Assembly: GCA_050010035.1 (NCBI GenBank)
Contig: JBEKLU010000004.1
Location: 1-64,000 of the forward strand
Reading direction: 5' to 3'
Source: Roseiarcus sp050010035
GTDB lineage: Bacteria; Pseudomonadota; Alphaproteobacteria; Rhizobiales; Beijerinckiaceae
DNA: 64,000 nt
In this document: positions 51,850 through 59,955 of the stretch, one piece after another
How positions within the stretch are numbered: the stretch's first letter is position 1
How the letters are laid out: every line of letters begins with the position of its first letter
Position numbers and translations under genes: made by a program
The notes under the pieces: model-generated
Database searches by the model: none
Told to the model about the DNA's origin: nothing
Seen by the model: the letters and a program-made list of their open reading frames with translations, nothing else

Positions 51850-51866
51850 GCGCGGCGCCGCCGCGC
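51850..51866. terminator. GC hairpin between convergent genes
   Basis: GCGCGGC and GCCGCGC pair around a GCC loop in the 37-bp gap between two convergent genes. It lacks a T run, so if it ends transcription it would be a weak bidirectional terminator. Confidence 0.35.
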
Positions 51867-51883
51867 CGCGGCCGATCGGGGGA

Positions 51884-52927
51884 TCAGCCGACGGCCCTGA
51901 CCGCCTCGCGGCGTTGATCGTCCATCCCCATCGCGATCAGCGTGGGGGCGCTTCGTTGCATCTCTTGGAAGTCGTTCTTCGACTTCATGCCGCGCCAGTC
52001 GGCGAGGATCAGCGCCTGCGCGACGGCGCCGCCGAGCGTCGTTCCCGGACCCGTGACGATGAAGACATCCGGCGCGAATTCCCGCGCCGCGACCTGGATC
52101 GCCTTGGTGAAATCATAGGTCTCGACGACCTGACGGCCGAGCGTGTAGTCCCAGAGCGCCTGCGTCGGCGTCGCCTGAGGCTGCCAGACCGCGCCGCGCC
52201 CGTCGACGAGCGGAAGGCGCGGCGAGGCGAAAAGCTCGGGCGGCAGGCGCTCGCGGCCCTTGGCGGCGACCGGGCTCTGCAGGCGGGTGTGGAACGCCGC
52301 GTGGTTGGCGAGCCGCAGGGGAAAGCGGCCTTGAGCCGGGGGAACCGACGCCGCGAAGGCCGCGAGGCCGGCGTCGTCGCCGCCGACGACCAGCATGCCG
52401 CCGAGATCGATCGACAGCGCCAGCTCGCAGCCGGGTCGTCGAGCGATCTCGCCGACGAGCGCCAGCAGCGAGGCCTTCCTGTCGGGCGCCGGCGACCAGT
52501 CCTCGCCCACGAAGGGATAGATCATCTGCCCGCCGATCAGGCTTTCCTGCATCAGCGCGCCCATCGTATTGGCCACCTGAAATCCCGCTTCGGGCGACAG
52601 CGCCCCGGCGCAGGCGAGCGCCGAATACCAGCCCATCGAATTGCCGGTGACGGCGACGATCTCGATCGCCTGATCGTCGATCGACAGGAAGTCGGCGAGC
52701 GTCGCCGCGAAGATGAGGGCCGACGCGTTGTCGCCGCGCGTATGGGTCGCGATCGAATAGGCCTTGGCGCCGTCGAGTTCGGCCAGCGTCGCCTGGCCGA
52801 GGCGCCGGCGTTCCCGGTCGAAGCGCTGGAACAGGTCCGACTTGTCGGCGTGATGGCGAGCCAAATAGCCGAGCTCGCTCTTGTTGTAGACGCCGCGGCC
52901 CGGGCAAACGACGACGGCGGTCTTCAT
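51884..52927 (-). CDS. FabD-like acyltransferase lacking the malonyl-binding arginine
   Basis: A 347-residue protein of the malonyl-CoA:ACP transacylase fold. The nucleophile elbow is GNSMGW with Ser97 (usual form GHSxGE), and the catalytic His lies in LRLANHAAFHTRLQSPVA. Aligned to E. coli FabD, the arginine that binds the malonyl carboxylate (Arg117) is replaced by Met122 in ANTMGALMQ. Loss of that arginine is typical of acyltransferases that use uncharged acyl groups. Its ATG overlaps the stop of the E1 gene (ATGA), so the two are translationally coupled and probably act in sequence. No acyl-carrier protein gene is nearby. Confidence 0.7.
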   Translation of the reverse strand: MKTAVVVCPGRGVYNKSELGYLARHHADKSDLFQRFDRERRRLGQATLAELDGAKAYSIATHTRGDNASALIFAATLADFLSIDDQAIEIVAVTGNSMGWYSALACAGALSPEAGFQVANTMGALMQESLIGGQMIYPFVGEDWSPAPDRKASLLALVGEIARRPGCELALSIDLGGMLVVGGDDAGLAAFAASVPPAQGRFPLRLANHAAFHTRLQSPVAAKGRERLPPELFASPRLPLVDGRGAVWQPQATPTQALWDYTLGRQVVETYDFTKAIQVAAREFAPDVFIVTGPGTTLGGAVAQALILADWRGMKSKNDFQEMQRSAPTLIAMGMDDQRREAVRAVG

Positions 52928-55113
52928 TGCACGCTCGCCATGAGTTTTCTCGCCGCCCGATGGATTTCGTCCGCCGACGGCAGGGTCGCCGCGTAGGCCG
53001 GCCCAGTGGCGATGAAACTGTCCTTGGCCGCGACGCGGGCCGCGGGAATCTCGGTGCGCTCCGTCAACAGCGTCATCAAGGCCTCGGCCTGTCCGCCGGT
53101 TCGGCGGCATTCGTCGACGATCAGGACGCGCTTGCAACGGTGGACGGCGCGCAGCAGCCCCTCCTCGGGAAGCGGCGCCAGCCAGCGCAGATCGACGATG
53201 GTGGTCCGGACGCCGTCCGCGCGCAGCCGCGCTTCCGCCTGCCGTGAGAGATAGGCGCCGTTGCCGTAGGTCACGATGGCGAGGTCCTCGCCGTTGCCAA
53301 AGACGCCGACTTCGCCGAGCGCGATCCGCTCGGCAGGATCGGGATAGATCGTCATCCAGCCGCCGTCTTTTTCGGCGGCGAGGTCGCGCATCGGGTAGAG
53401 CGCGATCGGCTCGAGGAAGACGACGACGCGCTGCTCTTCGCGCGCCAGGCGAACGCATTCGCGCAGCATCTTCGCGGCGTCCGCGCCATTGGAAGGACAG
53501 GCGACGACGATCCCCGGAATGTCGCGCAGAACGGCGACGGAATTGTCGTTGTGGAAGTGACCGCCGAAGCCTTTTTGATAGCCGAGGCCGGCGATGCGCA
53601 GGACCATCGGGTTGGCGTATTGCCCGTTGGAGAAAAAGGGCAGTGTCGCCGCTTCGCCGCGGATCTGGTCCTCGGCGTTGTGGAGATAGGCGAGGAACTG
53701 GATTTCCGGAATCGGGATGAAGCCGTTGTGCGCGAGGCCGATCGCCAGGCCGAGAATGGACTGCTCGTCGAGCAGCGTGTCGATCACCCGGTCCGCGCCG
53801 AAGCGCGCCCTGAGCTTCTGCGTGACGCCGTAGACGCCGCCCTTGCGGCCGATGTCTTCGCCCATCAGCACGATTTCGGCATGGGCGAGCATCAGGTCGG
53901 TCAAGGCCCAATTGACGAGGCGGCTCATCGGCTGAGGCTCGCTCATCGCCTTCAGATCGGCGCCGAACGCGGCCTCGCGGACTTGGGCGCTCGGCGGCGC
54001 GCTTGGCCGGCAGGCCTTGGGCGGCGGGATGAGGCTCGCCATGACGTCCTCGGCCGTCTTCAGCCGCGGCCGCGTGACGGCGTGCGACGCGATCCTTTCG
54101 ACGCGAGCGAGCGTCTCGTCGTAGATCGCCAGGGCCTGATCGGGCGTCAGCGCGCCCGCCTCGTCGAGCAGACGCACGCAATGCAGCAACGGGTCGTTCG
54201 CCTCGGCCGCCTCGACCTCGGCGAGCGGCAGATAGGTCGTGGGCATGTCCGCCCCCGCGTGCCCATAGAGCCTGACGGTGTGAAAATGCAGAAAAGCGGG
54301 GCTCCTGTTGGCGCGCACGTATTCCGCCGCCTCGCTGGCGACGCGAAACGCGTCGTAGATGTCGAGCCCGTCGCAGGCGAAATATCTCAAGGCGGGCCGA
54401 TTTGAGAACGCCGCGGCGATCCAGCCCGTCGGGGTCTTGGTCGAGATGCCGATGCCGTTGTCCTCGCAGACGAAGAGAAGGGGCAGCGGCACGCGCTGAT
54501 AGGCCGTCCAGGCCGCGGTGTTGAACGCGCCCTGCGCGGTGGAATGGTTCGCCGAGGCGTCGCCGAACGAGCAGACGACGATACTGTCGTCGGCGAGCGC
54601 CTGACGCTCGGGGCGCCGGCGCCGCGCCAGGCCGAGCGAATAGGCGGCGCCGACGGCCTTGGGCAGGTGACTGGCGATCGTCGAGGTCTGCGGCGGAATG
54701 TTCAGGGCCTTGGAGCCGAGGACCTTGTGCCGGCCGCCCGAGATCGGATCCTCGCTCGAGGCGGCGAACGACAGCAACATGTCCCAGGCGATGGTCTGGC
54801 CGGGCGCTTGGCTCGCGCGCGCGATCTGAAAGGCGGCGTCGCGATAGTGCAGGAAGGCCATGTCGCCGAGGCGGAGCGCGCACGCCACCGCGGCCATCCC
54901 CTCGTGGCCGGAAGAGCCGATGGTGTAGAAGCCCTGCCCGGCCCGCTGCATCGCGCGGCTCGTCCGGTCGAGCGCGCGCGACAGACAGCCGGCGCGATAG
55001 ATCGCCACCGCTTCGACCGCGCTCAAGGGCCCGGCGGGGCTGACGCCTCCAGGCAGATCCCGGGCCGCGACCCGGCGGCGGAAATTCTCATGGACGATTT
55101 CGGCGCGATCCAT
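52924..55113 (-). CDS. Fused alpha-beta 2-oxoacid dehydrogenase E1 component (TPP-dependent)
   Basis: About 729 residues. Residues 30-370 are the E1-alpha part, with IGSSGHEGMAAVACALRLGD and a thiamine-diphosphate motif GDASANHSTAQGAFN ending FVCEDNGIGIS. Residues about 395-729 are the E1-beta part (LMGEDIGRKGGVYGVTQKL, IPIPEIQFLAYLHNAEDQIR, VDLRWLAPLPEEGLL). Separate subunits are usual for branched-chain or acetoin-type E1; fusion is less common. No E2 lipoyl transferase or E3 is encoded nearby, so the acyl acceptor is unclear. ATG 55113 has GAGGATG upstream; ATG 55197 is the alternative. It is coupled to the acyltransferase gene. Confidence 0.8.
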   Translation of the reverse strand: MDRAEIVHENFRRRVAARDLPGGVSPAGPLSAVEAVAIYRAGCLSRALDRTSRAMQRAGQGFYTIGSSGHEGMAAVACALRLGDMAFLHYRDAAFQIARASQAPGQTIAWDMLLSFAASSEDPISGGRHKVLGSKALNIPPQTSTIASHLPKAVGAAYSLGLARRRRPERQALADDSIVVCSFGDASANHSTAQGAFNTAAWTAYQRVPLPLLFVCEDNGIGISTKTPTGWIAAAFSNRPALRYFACDGLDIYDAFRVASEAAEYVRANRSPAFLHFHTVRLYGHAGADMPTTYLPLAEVEAAEANDPLLHCVRLLDEAGALTPDQALAIYDETLARVERIASHAVTRPRLKTAEDVMASLIPPPKACRPSAPPSAQVREAAFGADLKAMSEPQPMSRLVNWALTDLMLAHAEIVLMGEDIGRKGGVYGVTQKLRARFGADRVIDTLLDEQSILGLAIGLAHNGFIPIPEIQFLAYLHNAEDQIRGEAATLPFFSNGQYANPMVLRIAGLGYQKGFGGHFHNDNSVAVLRDIPGIVVACPSNGADAAKMLRECVRLAREEQRVVVFLEPIALYPMRDLAAEKDGGWMTIYPDPAERIALGEVGVFGNGEDLAIVTYGNGAYLSRQAEARLRADGVRTTIVDLRWLAPLPEEGLLRAVHRCKRVLIVDECRRTGGQAEALMTLLTERTEIPAARVAAKDSFIATGPAYAATLPSADEIHRAARKLMASVQ

Positions 55114-55365
55114 GGCGCATCCTCGCGAAAAGGCTTGCGGCCCGACGATCGCCTGGCCGAGGACGAGAGCGTGAACGTCGTGCGCGATCTCGCTCATCGT
55201 CGAGATGCGCTCTTCGAATTCATGGCCGCGTCCATAGCCACTCGCCGGAACAAATGCAAAATTCGACCGGCCGCTAAGCTCTCGCGATCGCAGACGAAAG
55301 CGGGGCGCGCCGGCCGCTGGCGTCAACCTTTCGCCGGCCTGAAGCGATCGCCCTTCCCCAGCCCC

Positions 55366-55394
55366 TTGACGAGCGCCGCCGCTTCTCGTATCAG
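55366..55394 (+). promoter_or_regulatory. Sigma-70-like promoter of the enoyl-CoA hydratase operon
   Basis: A -35 box TTGACG (55366-55371) and a -10 box TATCAG (55389-55394) are spaced by 17 bases. The expected start, near 55401, falls inside the palindrome at 55398-55419. Confidence 0.6.
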
Positions 55395-55397
55395 GAG

Positions 55398-55419
55398 ACC
55401 GAATGAGTATTCATTCGGT
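55398..55419. promoter_or_regulatory. Operator-like palindrome, FadR(TetR)-type
   Basis: ACCGAATGA-GTAT-TCATTCGGT is a perfect inverted repeat with 9-bp arms and a 4-bp centre. The core GAATGA-N4-TCATTC matches the operator known for the TetR-type fatty-acid regulator FadR (YsiA) of Bacillus. It covers the predicted start site and lies six bases before the first ATG of the operon, so a bound repressor would block transcription. The TetR protein encoded at 59076 is the nearest candidate. Confidence 0.7.
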
Positions 55420-55425
55420 GACGCG

Positions 55426-56178
55426 ATGTTCGAGGTCGACGTAAGGGGTTCGGCGCTGACGCTGACGATGGCGCGCGCGCCGGTGAACGCCATCAATCGG
55501 GAGTGGATCGACGGCTTCGGCGCCGTCCTCGACGACTTGGCCGGCCGGCGGGACGTCGCCGTGCTGCTTATCCGCTCGTCGCAACGCGTCTTTTGCGCCG
55601 GCGCCGATCTCAAGCTGATGCGCGACTGCTTTTCGACCGACGACGGCCCCGATCGCATGGTCGAGACCGTCAGGCGCCTGCAGCGCCTTTACGACCGCAT
55701 CGAGGCGCTGCCGCAGGTCGTCGTGGGCGAGATCGGCGGCGCGGCGCACGGCGGCGGGTTCGAGCTGGCGCTCGCCTGCGATCTGCGCGTCGCCGGCGAA
55801 AACGCAGCCCTCGGGCTTCCCGAGGCCCGCCTCGGCCTGCTGCCGGGCGCCGGCGGAACGCAGCGCCTGTCGCGCCTCGCCGGCCCCGGCGTCGCGCGGC
55901 GCCTGATCCTGACGGCCGAAGTCGTCGCCGGCGCCGAGGCGCGCGACTTGGGACTGGTTCAATGGGCCGTGCCGGCCGATCGATTGGCCGATTTCGCCAG
56001 GGGCGTCGTCGAGCGCATCGCGCAACTGTCGCCGGCCGCGCTCGCCGCCTGCAAGCGCTGCTTCAGCGCCGCCGACGCCCATCTCGACGCCGGCATGCTC
56101 ATCGAGCTCCTGGAGACCCACAAATTGTTCAACGCCGCCGACACCCGGAAAAGGGTCAAGGCGTTTCTCGACAGGTGA
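55426..56178 (+). CDS. Enoyl-CoA hydratase/isomerase family protein (first copy)
   Basis: A 250-residue crotonase-fold protein. The first oxyanion-hole loop is SQRVFCAGADLKLMRD and the second is GEIGGAAHGGGFELALACDL; LPEARLGLLPGAGGTQRLSR carries the usual catalytic region, although Glu residues are only partly at standard positions. It hydrates or isomerises an enoyl-CoA. It is the first gene of the operon, with no strong ribosome-binding site because the operator occupies the leader. Confidence 0.83.
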   Translation: MFEVDVRGSALTLTMARAPVNAINREWIDGFGAVLDDLAGRRDVAVLLIRSSQRVFCAGADLKLMRDCFSTDDGPDRMVETVRRLQRLYDRIEALPQVVVGEIGGAAHGGGFELALACDLRVAGENAALGLPEARLGLLPGAGGTQRLSRLAGPGVARRLILTAEVVAGAEARDLGLVQWAVPADRLADFARGVVERIAQLSPAALAACKRCFSAADAHLDAGMLIELLETHKLFNAADTRKRVKAFLDR

Positions 56179-56188
56179 GGAGCACGAC

Positions 56189-56929
56189 ATGAGACTGGAT
56201 GGAAAGACCGCCGTCGTCACCGGAGCCGCGTCCGGCATCGGCCGCGCCACCGCCGAGACCCTGGCCCGAGCCGGCGCGAACGTGATCATCGCCGATCTTT
56301 CCGCCGACAAGGGCGAGCAGGAGGCCGAGCGCCTGCGCGGCGATGGGCTGAAGGCCAGCTACGTCGCGATCGACGTCGCCTCCGACGATTCCATCGCCGC
56401 CTTCGCCAAGACGGTGCTGGGCCGCGGCGAAGTGCACGTGCTGGTGAACGGCGCGGGCTTCGGCAAGGGGCAGCCCTTCGTCGACAACGACGCGGCGTTC
56501 TGGGAGCGCGTCGTCGACATCAACTTCCTCGGGCCGGTCAAGCTGACGCGCGCCCTGCTCGGGCCGATGATCGAGCGCAAGTCGGGCAAGATCGTCAACG
56601 TGGCGAGCGACGCCGGGCGAGTGGGAAGTTCCGGCGAGACCGTCTACGCCGGGGCGAAGGGCGGGCTCATCGCCTTCACCAAGAGCCTGGCTCGCGAGAT
56701 GGCGCGCTATTCGATCAACGTGAATTGCGTCTGCCCCGGCCCCACGGAAACGCCGATGCTGATGGTCCTGCCCGAGAACCATCTCGAGGCCTTCAAGCGC
56801 GCCATTCCGATGCGCCGGTTCGGCCAGCCGGCCGACATCGCCAACGCGATCCTATTCTTCGCCAGCGACCTGTCGAGCTACATCACCGGGCAGACGCTCA
56901 GCGTTTCCGGCGGCTTGACCATGGCCTGA
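56189..56929 (+). CDS. Short-chain dehydrogenase, 2-hydroxycyclohexanecarboxyl-CoA dehydrogenase-like
   Basis: A 246-residue SDR with cofactor motif VTGAASGIGRATAETLA, NGAG at VLVNGAGFGKG, and catalytic YAGAKGGLIAFTK. The ending SSYITGQTLSVSGGLTMA is typical of SDRs acting on hydroxyacyl-CoA, such as BadH of the cyclohexanecarboxylate/benzoate route. In this operon it would oxidise a 3-hydroxyacyl-CoA formed by the hydratases. The substrate is not proven. Confidence 0.8.
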   Translation: MRLDGKTAVVTGAASGIGRATAETLARAGANVIIADLSADKGEQEAERLRGDGLKASYVAIDVASDDSIAAFAKTVLGRGEVHVLVNGAGFGKGQPFVDNDAAFWERVVDINFLGPVKLTRALLGPMIERKSGKIVNVASDAGRVGSSGETVYAGAKGGLIAFTKSLAREMARYSINVNCVCPGPTETPMLMVLPENHLEAFKRAIPMRRFGQPADIANAILFFASDLSSYITGQTLSVSGGLTMA

Positions 56930-56959
56930 TCCAATCCCTGCGAACACGAGGAGACAGAC

Positions 56960-57790
56960 GTGCAGACTTTCCCAGCCGCGCAATACAAGGCGACCCATTT
57001 TCAGTGGGAGGTCGCAGGCAAGGTCGCGACCATCACGCTCAATCGGCCCGAGCGCAAGAATCCGCTGACCTTCGACAGCTACGCCGAGCTCGGCGGCCTG
57101 TTCCGCAAGCTCGCTCACGCCGGCGACGTGAAGAGCGTGGTCGTCACCGGCTCGGGCGGCAATTTCTGCTCGGGCGGCGACGTGCACGAGATCATCGGGC
57201 CGCTGGTGAAGATGCAGGAGGCCGGCGACATGCCGGGCCTTCTCGCCTTCACGCGCATGACGGGCGAGCTGGTCAAGGCGATGCGCCATTGCCCGCAGCC
57301 GATCGTCGCGGCGGTCGACGGCATCTGCGCCGGCGCCGGCGCGATCGTCGCGATGGCGTCCGATATACGGATCGGCACGCCGCGGACGAAGACGGCGTTC
57401 CTGTTCGTGCGCGTCGGCCTCGCCGGCGCCGACATGGGCGCCTGCGCGATCCTGCCGCGCATCATCGGGCAAGGGCGCGCCTCCGAGCTGCTCTACACCG
57501 GGCGCGTCATGACGGCGGAAGAGGCCGACAAATGGGGCTTCTACAACCGCCTCGTCGCGCCCGAGCAGGTGTTGGCGGAGGCCCAGTCGCTGGCCAAGGA
57601 GCTCGCCGATGGCCCGACCTTCGGCCACGCCATGACCAAGACCTGCCTGCACCAGGAATGGGCGATGGACGTCGACTCGGCGATCGAAGCCGAGGCCCAG
57701 GCCCAGGCCATCTGCATGCAGACCAAAGATTACGGCCGCGCCTATCGCGCCTTCGTCGCCAAGCAGAAGCCGGTCTTCGAGGGGGATTGA
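56960..57790 (+). CDS. Enoyl-CoA hydratase family protein (second copy)
   Basis: A 276-residue crotonase-fold protein, distinct from the first copy. It has VTLNRPERKNPLTFDSYAEL, the oxyanion loop GGNFCSGGDVHEIIGPL and DGICAGAGAIVAMASDIRIG. From memory, close relatives occur in clusters for 2-aminobenzoyl-CoA and related aromatic acid breakdown. The start is a GTG with GAGGAGA six bases upstream. The stop and the next ATG overlap (TGATG). Confidence 0.83.
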   Translation: MQTFPAAQYKATHFQWEVAGKVATITLNRPERKNPLTFDSYAELGGLFRKLAHAGDVKSVVVTGSGGNFCSGGDVHEIIGPLVKMQEAGDMPGLLAFTRMTGELVKAMRHCPQPIVAAVDGICAGAGAIVAMASDIRIGTPRTKTAFLFVRVGLAGADMGACAILPRIIGQGRASELLYTGRVMTAEEADKWGFYNRLVAPEQVLAEAQSLAKELADGPTFGHAMTKTCLHQEWAMDVDSAIEAEAQAQAICMQTKDYGRAYRAFVAKQKPVFEGD

Positions 57791-58971
57791 TGGCCGACCG
57801 AAGCTTCCTTTCCTGGCCGTTCCTGGAGCCGAGGCACCAGGCGTTGCACGACCGCGTCGACGCCTGGGCGAGCGCCAACGTCGCGCCATTGTGCGGCGAG
57901 GGCGAGACGAGCGCGGCCGCTGCCGCGGCCGTTCGTCGCCTCGCCGCGGCGATGGGGGAGGAAGGCTTCCTCGCCACCGCCGTCGGCGGCGACGACGGCT
58001 CGCCGCATGGGCCGCTCGATACGCGCAGCCTGTGCGTCTGCCGGGACGTGCTGGCGCGCCACGCGGGCCTCGCCGATTTCGCCTTCGCCATGCAGGGTCT
58101 CGGCACGGGTCCGATCAGCCTGTTCGGCACGGCCGAACAGAAGGCGCGCTGGCTGCCTGCGGTCGCTCGAGGGACGGCGATCTCCGCCTTCGCCCTCTCC
58201 GAGGCGGAGGCGGGGTCCGACGTTTCGGCGATCGCGACGCGGGCGCAGCGCGAGGGCGACGATTGGCGGCTCGACGGCGCGAAGACATGGATATCCAACG
58301 CCGGCATCGCCGACCTCTACGTGGTCTTCGCGCGCACCGGCGAAGGGCCGGGGGCGAAGGGCCTCTCGGCCTTCGTGGTGGAGGCCGGCGCGCCCGGCTT
58401 CTCGGTCGCCAAGACGATCGACCTCATCGCGCCCCACCCCATCGGCGCGCTCGCCTTCGACGGGGTGAGAGCGCGCGCGGCCGACATGCTGGGATCGCCG
58501 GGCGACGGGTTCCGCATCGCCATGGCGACCTTGGACGTCTTCCGCTCGACCGTCGGCGCCGCCGCCCTCGGTTTCGCGCGCCGGGCGCTGGACGAGGCGC
58601 TGCGCCATGCGCGCACGCGCAAGCTGTTCGGCCAGCCCTTGTCCGATCTCCAGCTGACGCGCGCCAGGCTCGCCGACATGGCCCTCGCCGTCGACGCCGC
58701 GGCTCTGTTGATCTATCGCGCCGCCTGGACCAAGGACGTCAAAGGCGCCCGCATCAGCCGCGAATCCAGCATGGCCAAGCTGTTCGCCACCGAGGAGGCG
58801 CAGAAGACGATCGATTCGGCGGTGCAGATCTTCGGCGGGCTCGGCGTCACCCACGGCCATATCGCCGAGAAGCTCTATCGGGAGATCAGGGCGCTGCGCA
58901 TCTACGAGGGCGCCAGCGAGGTGCAGAAACTCGTCATCGCGACGCGGCTGCTCGCTGAAAGCCAAGCCTAG
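57790..58971 (+). CDS. Acyl-CoA dehydrogenase
   Basis: A 393-residue FAD enzyme. FAD and substrate motifs are intact: AFALSEAEAGSDVSAIATRA, KTWISNAGIADLYVVFARTG, and a C-terminal catalytic Glu in LRIYEGASEVQKLVIA. It would insert a double bond into an acyl-CoA and pass electrons to ETF, whose genes lie at 61634-63444. N-terminal sequence (SFLSWPFLEPRHQALHDRVD) resembles dehydrogenases found with the second hydratase type in aromatic-CoA clusters. Confidence 0.9.
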   Translation: MADRSFLSWPFLEPRHQALHDRVDAWASANVAPLCGEGETSAAAAAAVRRLAAAMGEEGFLATAVGGDDGSPHGPLDTRSLCVCRDVLARHAGLADFAFAMQGLGTGPISLFGTAEQKARWLPAVARGTAISAFALSEAEAGSDVSAIATRAQREGDDWRLDGAKTWISNAGIADLYVVFARTGEGPGAKGLSAFVVEAGAPGFSVAKTIDLIAPHPIGALAFDGVRARAADMLGSPGDGFRIAMATLDVFRSTVGAAALGFARRALDEALRHARTRKLFGQPLSDLQLTRARLADMALAVDAAALLIYRAAWTKDVKGARISRESSMAKLFATEEAQKTIDSAVQIFGGLGVTHGHIAEKLYREIRALRIYEGASEVQKLVIATRLLAESQA

Positions 58972-59075
58972 GCCCATCGAGGGATCATTCGCCGTGCTTC
59001 TCATGCCGATCGCCGAAAACCTCGACTGCCGTCATCGGTTTCGGCCGCAGGCGTGAGACGGGGCAAAGCCACGCC

Positions 59076-59795
59076 ATGACGAAGCCTCGCCTGCGTTCCG
59101 AGAAGCCTCGCCTGCGCTCCAACATGGCTTTCGATCAGACGGTCGTGAAAAGCCAGGTCACGGACGAGAAGCTGGTGTTGCGCCGGCGCGAGCAGATCGT
59201 CGGCGCGGCGATCGATCTGTTCTCCCGCCACGGCTATTACCGGACCAGCATCCAGGACGTCGCCCGCAAGGCGGGGGTCAGCATCGGTCTGATCTATCAG
59301 TACGCGCCGACGAAGGAAGACGTTTTGCTGCTGTCGTTGATGAGCGTGCTGGAAACCTACAAGCAAGAGATTCCGCTGGCGGTCAAATCGACGGCCGAGC
59401 CGCTCGAGGCGCTGTGGTCGACTCTCGCCACCTATTGCCGCATCATCGACCGGCGCCGCAGCGCCGCGGTGCTCACCTATCGGTCGACCAATTCTCTGCG
59501 ACCCGAACAGCGGCAATTCATCAAGCAGCTCGAGATCGAGACCAACGAGCTCGTCGCAAGGCGAATTCGCGACTGCGTCGCCGCCGGCCTCTTTCGCGAA
59601 GTCGACGTCGACCTCGTCACCTATCAGTTGGTGCTCTACGCCCATGCCTGGGCGTTGAAACATTGGCGCCTGAGCCAGTTGGCGACGATCGAAAGCTACA
59701 TCGAAAAAGGCTTCGACTTCTTCGTGCGCGCGATGGCGAACCCTGAGGGCATGGCGCAATACGATCGGTTCCTTGCGGCCAAGCGCCGCGGCTGA
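59076..59795 (+). CDS. TetR-family transcriptional regulator
   Basis: A 239-residue regulator. The helix-turn-helix is RTSIQDVARKAGVSIGLIYQ at about residues 66-85, preceded by LVLRRREQIVGAAIDLFSRH. The ligand domain is helical and ends with an AMANPEGMAQYDRFL segment. It lies at the end of the acyl-CoA dehydrogenase operon and before the flavoprotein operon, so it probably controls one or both through the palindromes at 55398 and 59891. The N-terminus has a 7-residue repeat; ATG 59124 is an alternative start after the repeat. Confidence 0.88.
   Translation: MTKPRLRSEKPRLRSNMAFDQTVVKSQVTDEKLVLRRREQIVGAAIDLFSRHGYYRTSIQDVARKAGVSIGLIYQYAPTKEDVLLLSLMSVLETYKQEIPLAVKSTAEPLEALWSTLATYCRIIDRRRSAAVLTYRSTNSLRPEQRQFIKQLEIETNELVARRIRDCVAAGLFREVDVDLVTYQLVLYAHAWALKHWRLSQLATIESYIEKGFDFFVRAMANPEGMAQYDRFLAAKRRG
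59082..59123 (+). repeat. Tandem 21-bp repeat in the tetR 5' end
   Basis: Two 21-bp units beginning AAGCCTCGCCTGCG encode KPRLRSE and KPRLRSN. They lie between two possible start codons, so they are either an N-terminal basic extension or part of the leader. Confidence 0.7.
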
Positions 59796-59865
59796 GGCCG
59801 CAGCGCTTGGCGGACGCCCTCGCCGCCCGAGCCTCTCCGCCGGCGGGCCTGTCGCGATCCTACGC

Positions 59866-59894
59866 TTGACAGGCCGTCCACCCGCGGCTAAAGT
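59866..59894 (+). promoter_or_regulatory. Sigma-70-like promoter of the flavoprotein-etf operon
   Basis: A perfect -35 TTGACA (59866-59871) and a -10 TAAAGT (59889-59894) are 17 bases apart. The start would be near 59901, within the adjoining palindrome. Confidence 0.65.
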
Positions 59895-59917
59895 TTATCA
59901 GATCATCAGATAAACTT
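59891..59917. promoter_or_regulatory. Operator-like palindrome at the flavoprotein operon
   Basis: AAGTTTATC-AGATCATCA-GATAAACTT is a perfect inverted repeat with 9-bp arms and a 9-bp centre. It overlaps the -10 box and the expected start. It differs from the palindrome at 55398, so a second regulator, or a different half-site use, is implied. Confidence 0.7.
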
Positions 59918-59955
59918 CAGCGGATCCAATTCCGACGACAACAAGGGGGGCGACC

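Larger units (their letters stand above)
55114..55425. promoter_or_regulatory. Divergent control region between the E1 operon and the enoyl-CoA hydratase operon
   Basis: This 312-bp region holds the start of both operons. The plus-strand promoter and operator near its right end are listed separately. On the minus strand only weak candidates are seen (TTGCAT with TATGGA at 17 bases), so the E1 promoter is unplaced. Confidence 0.5.
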
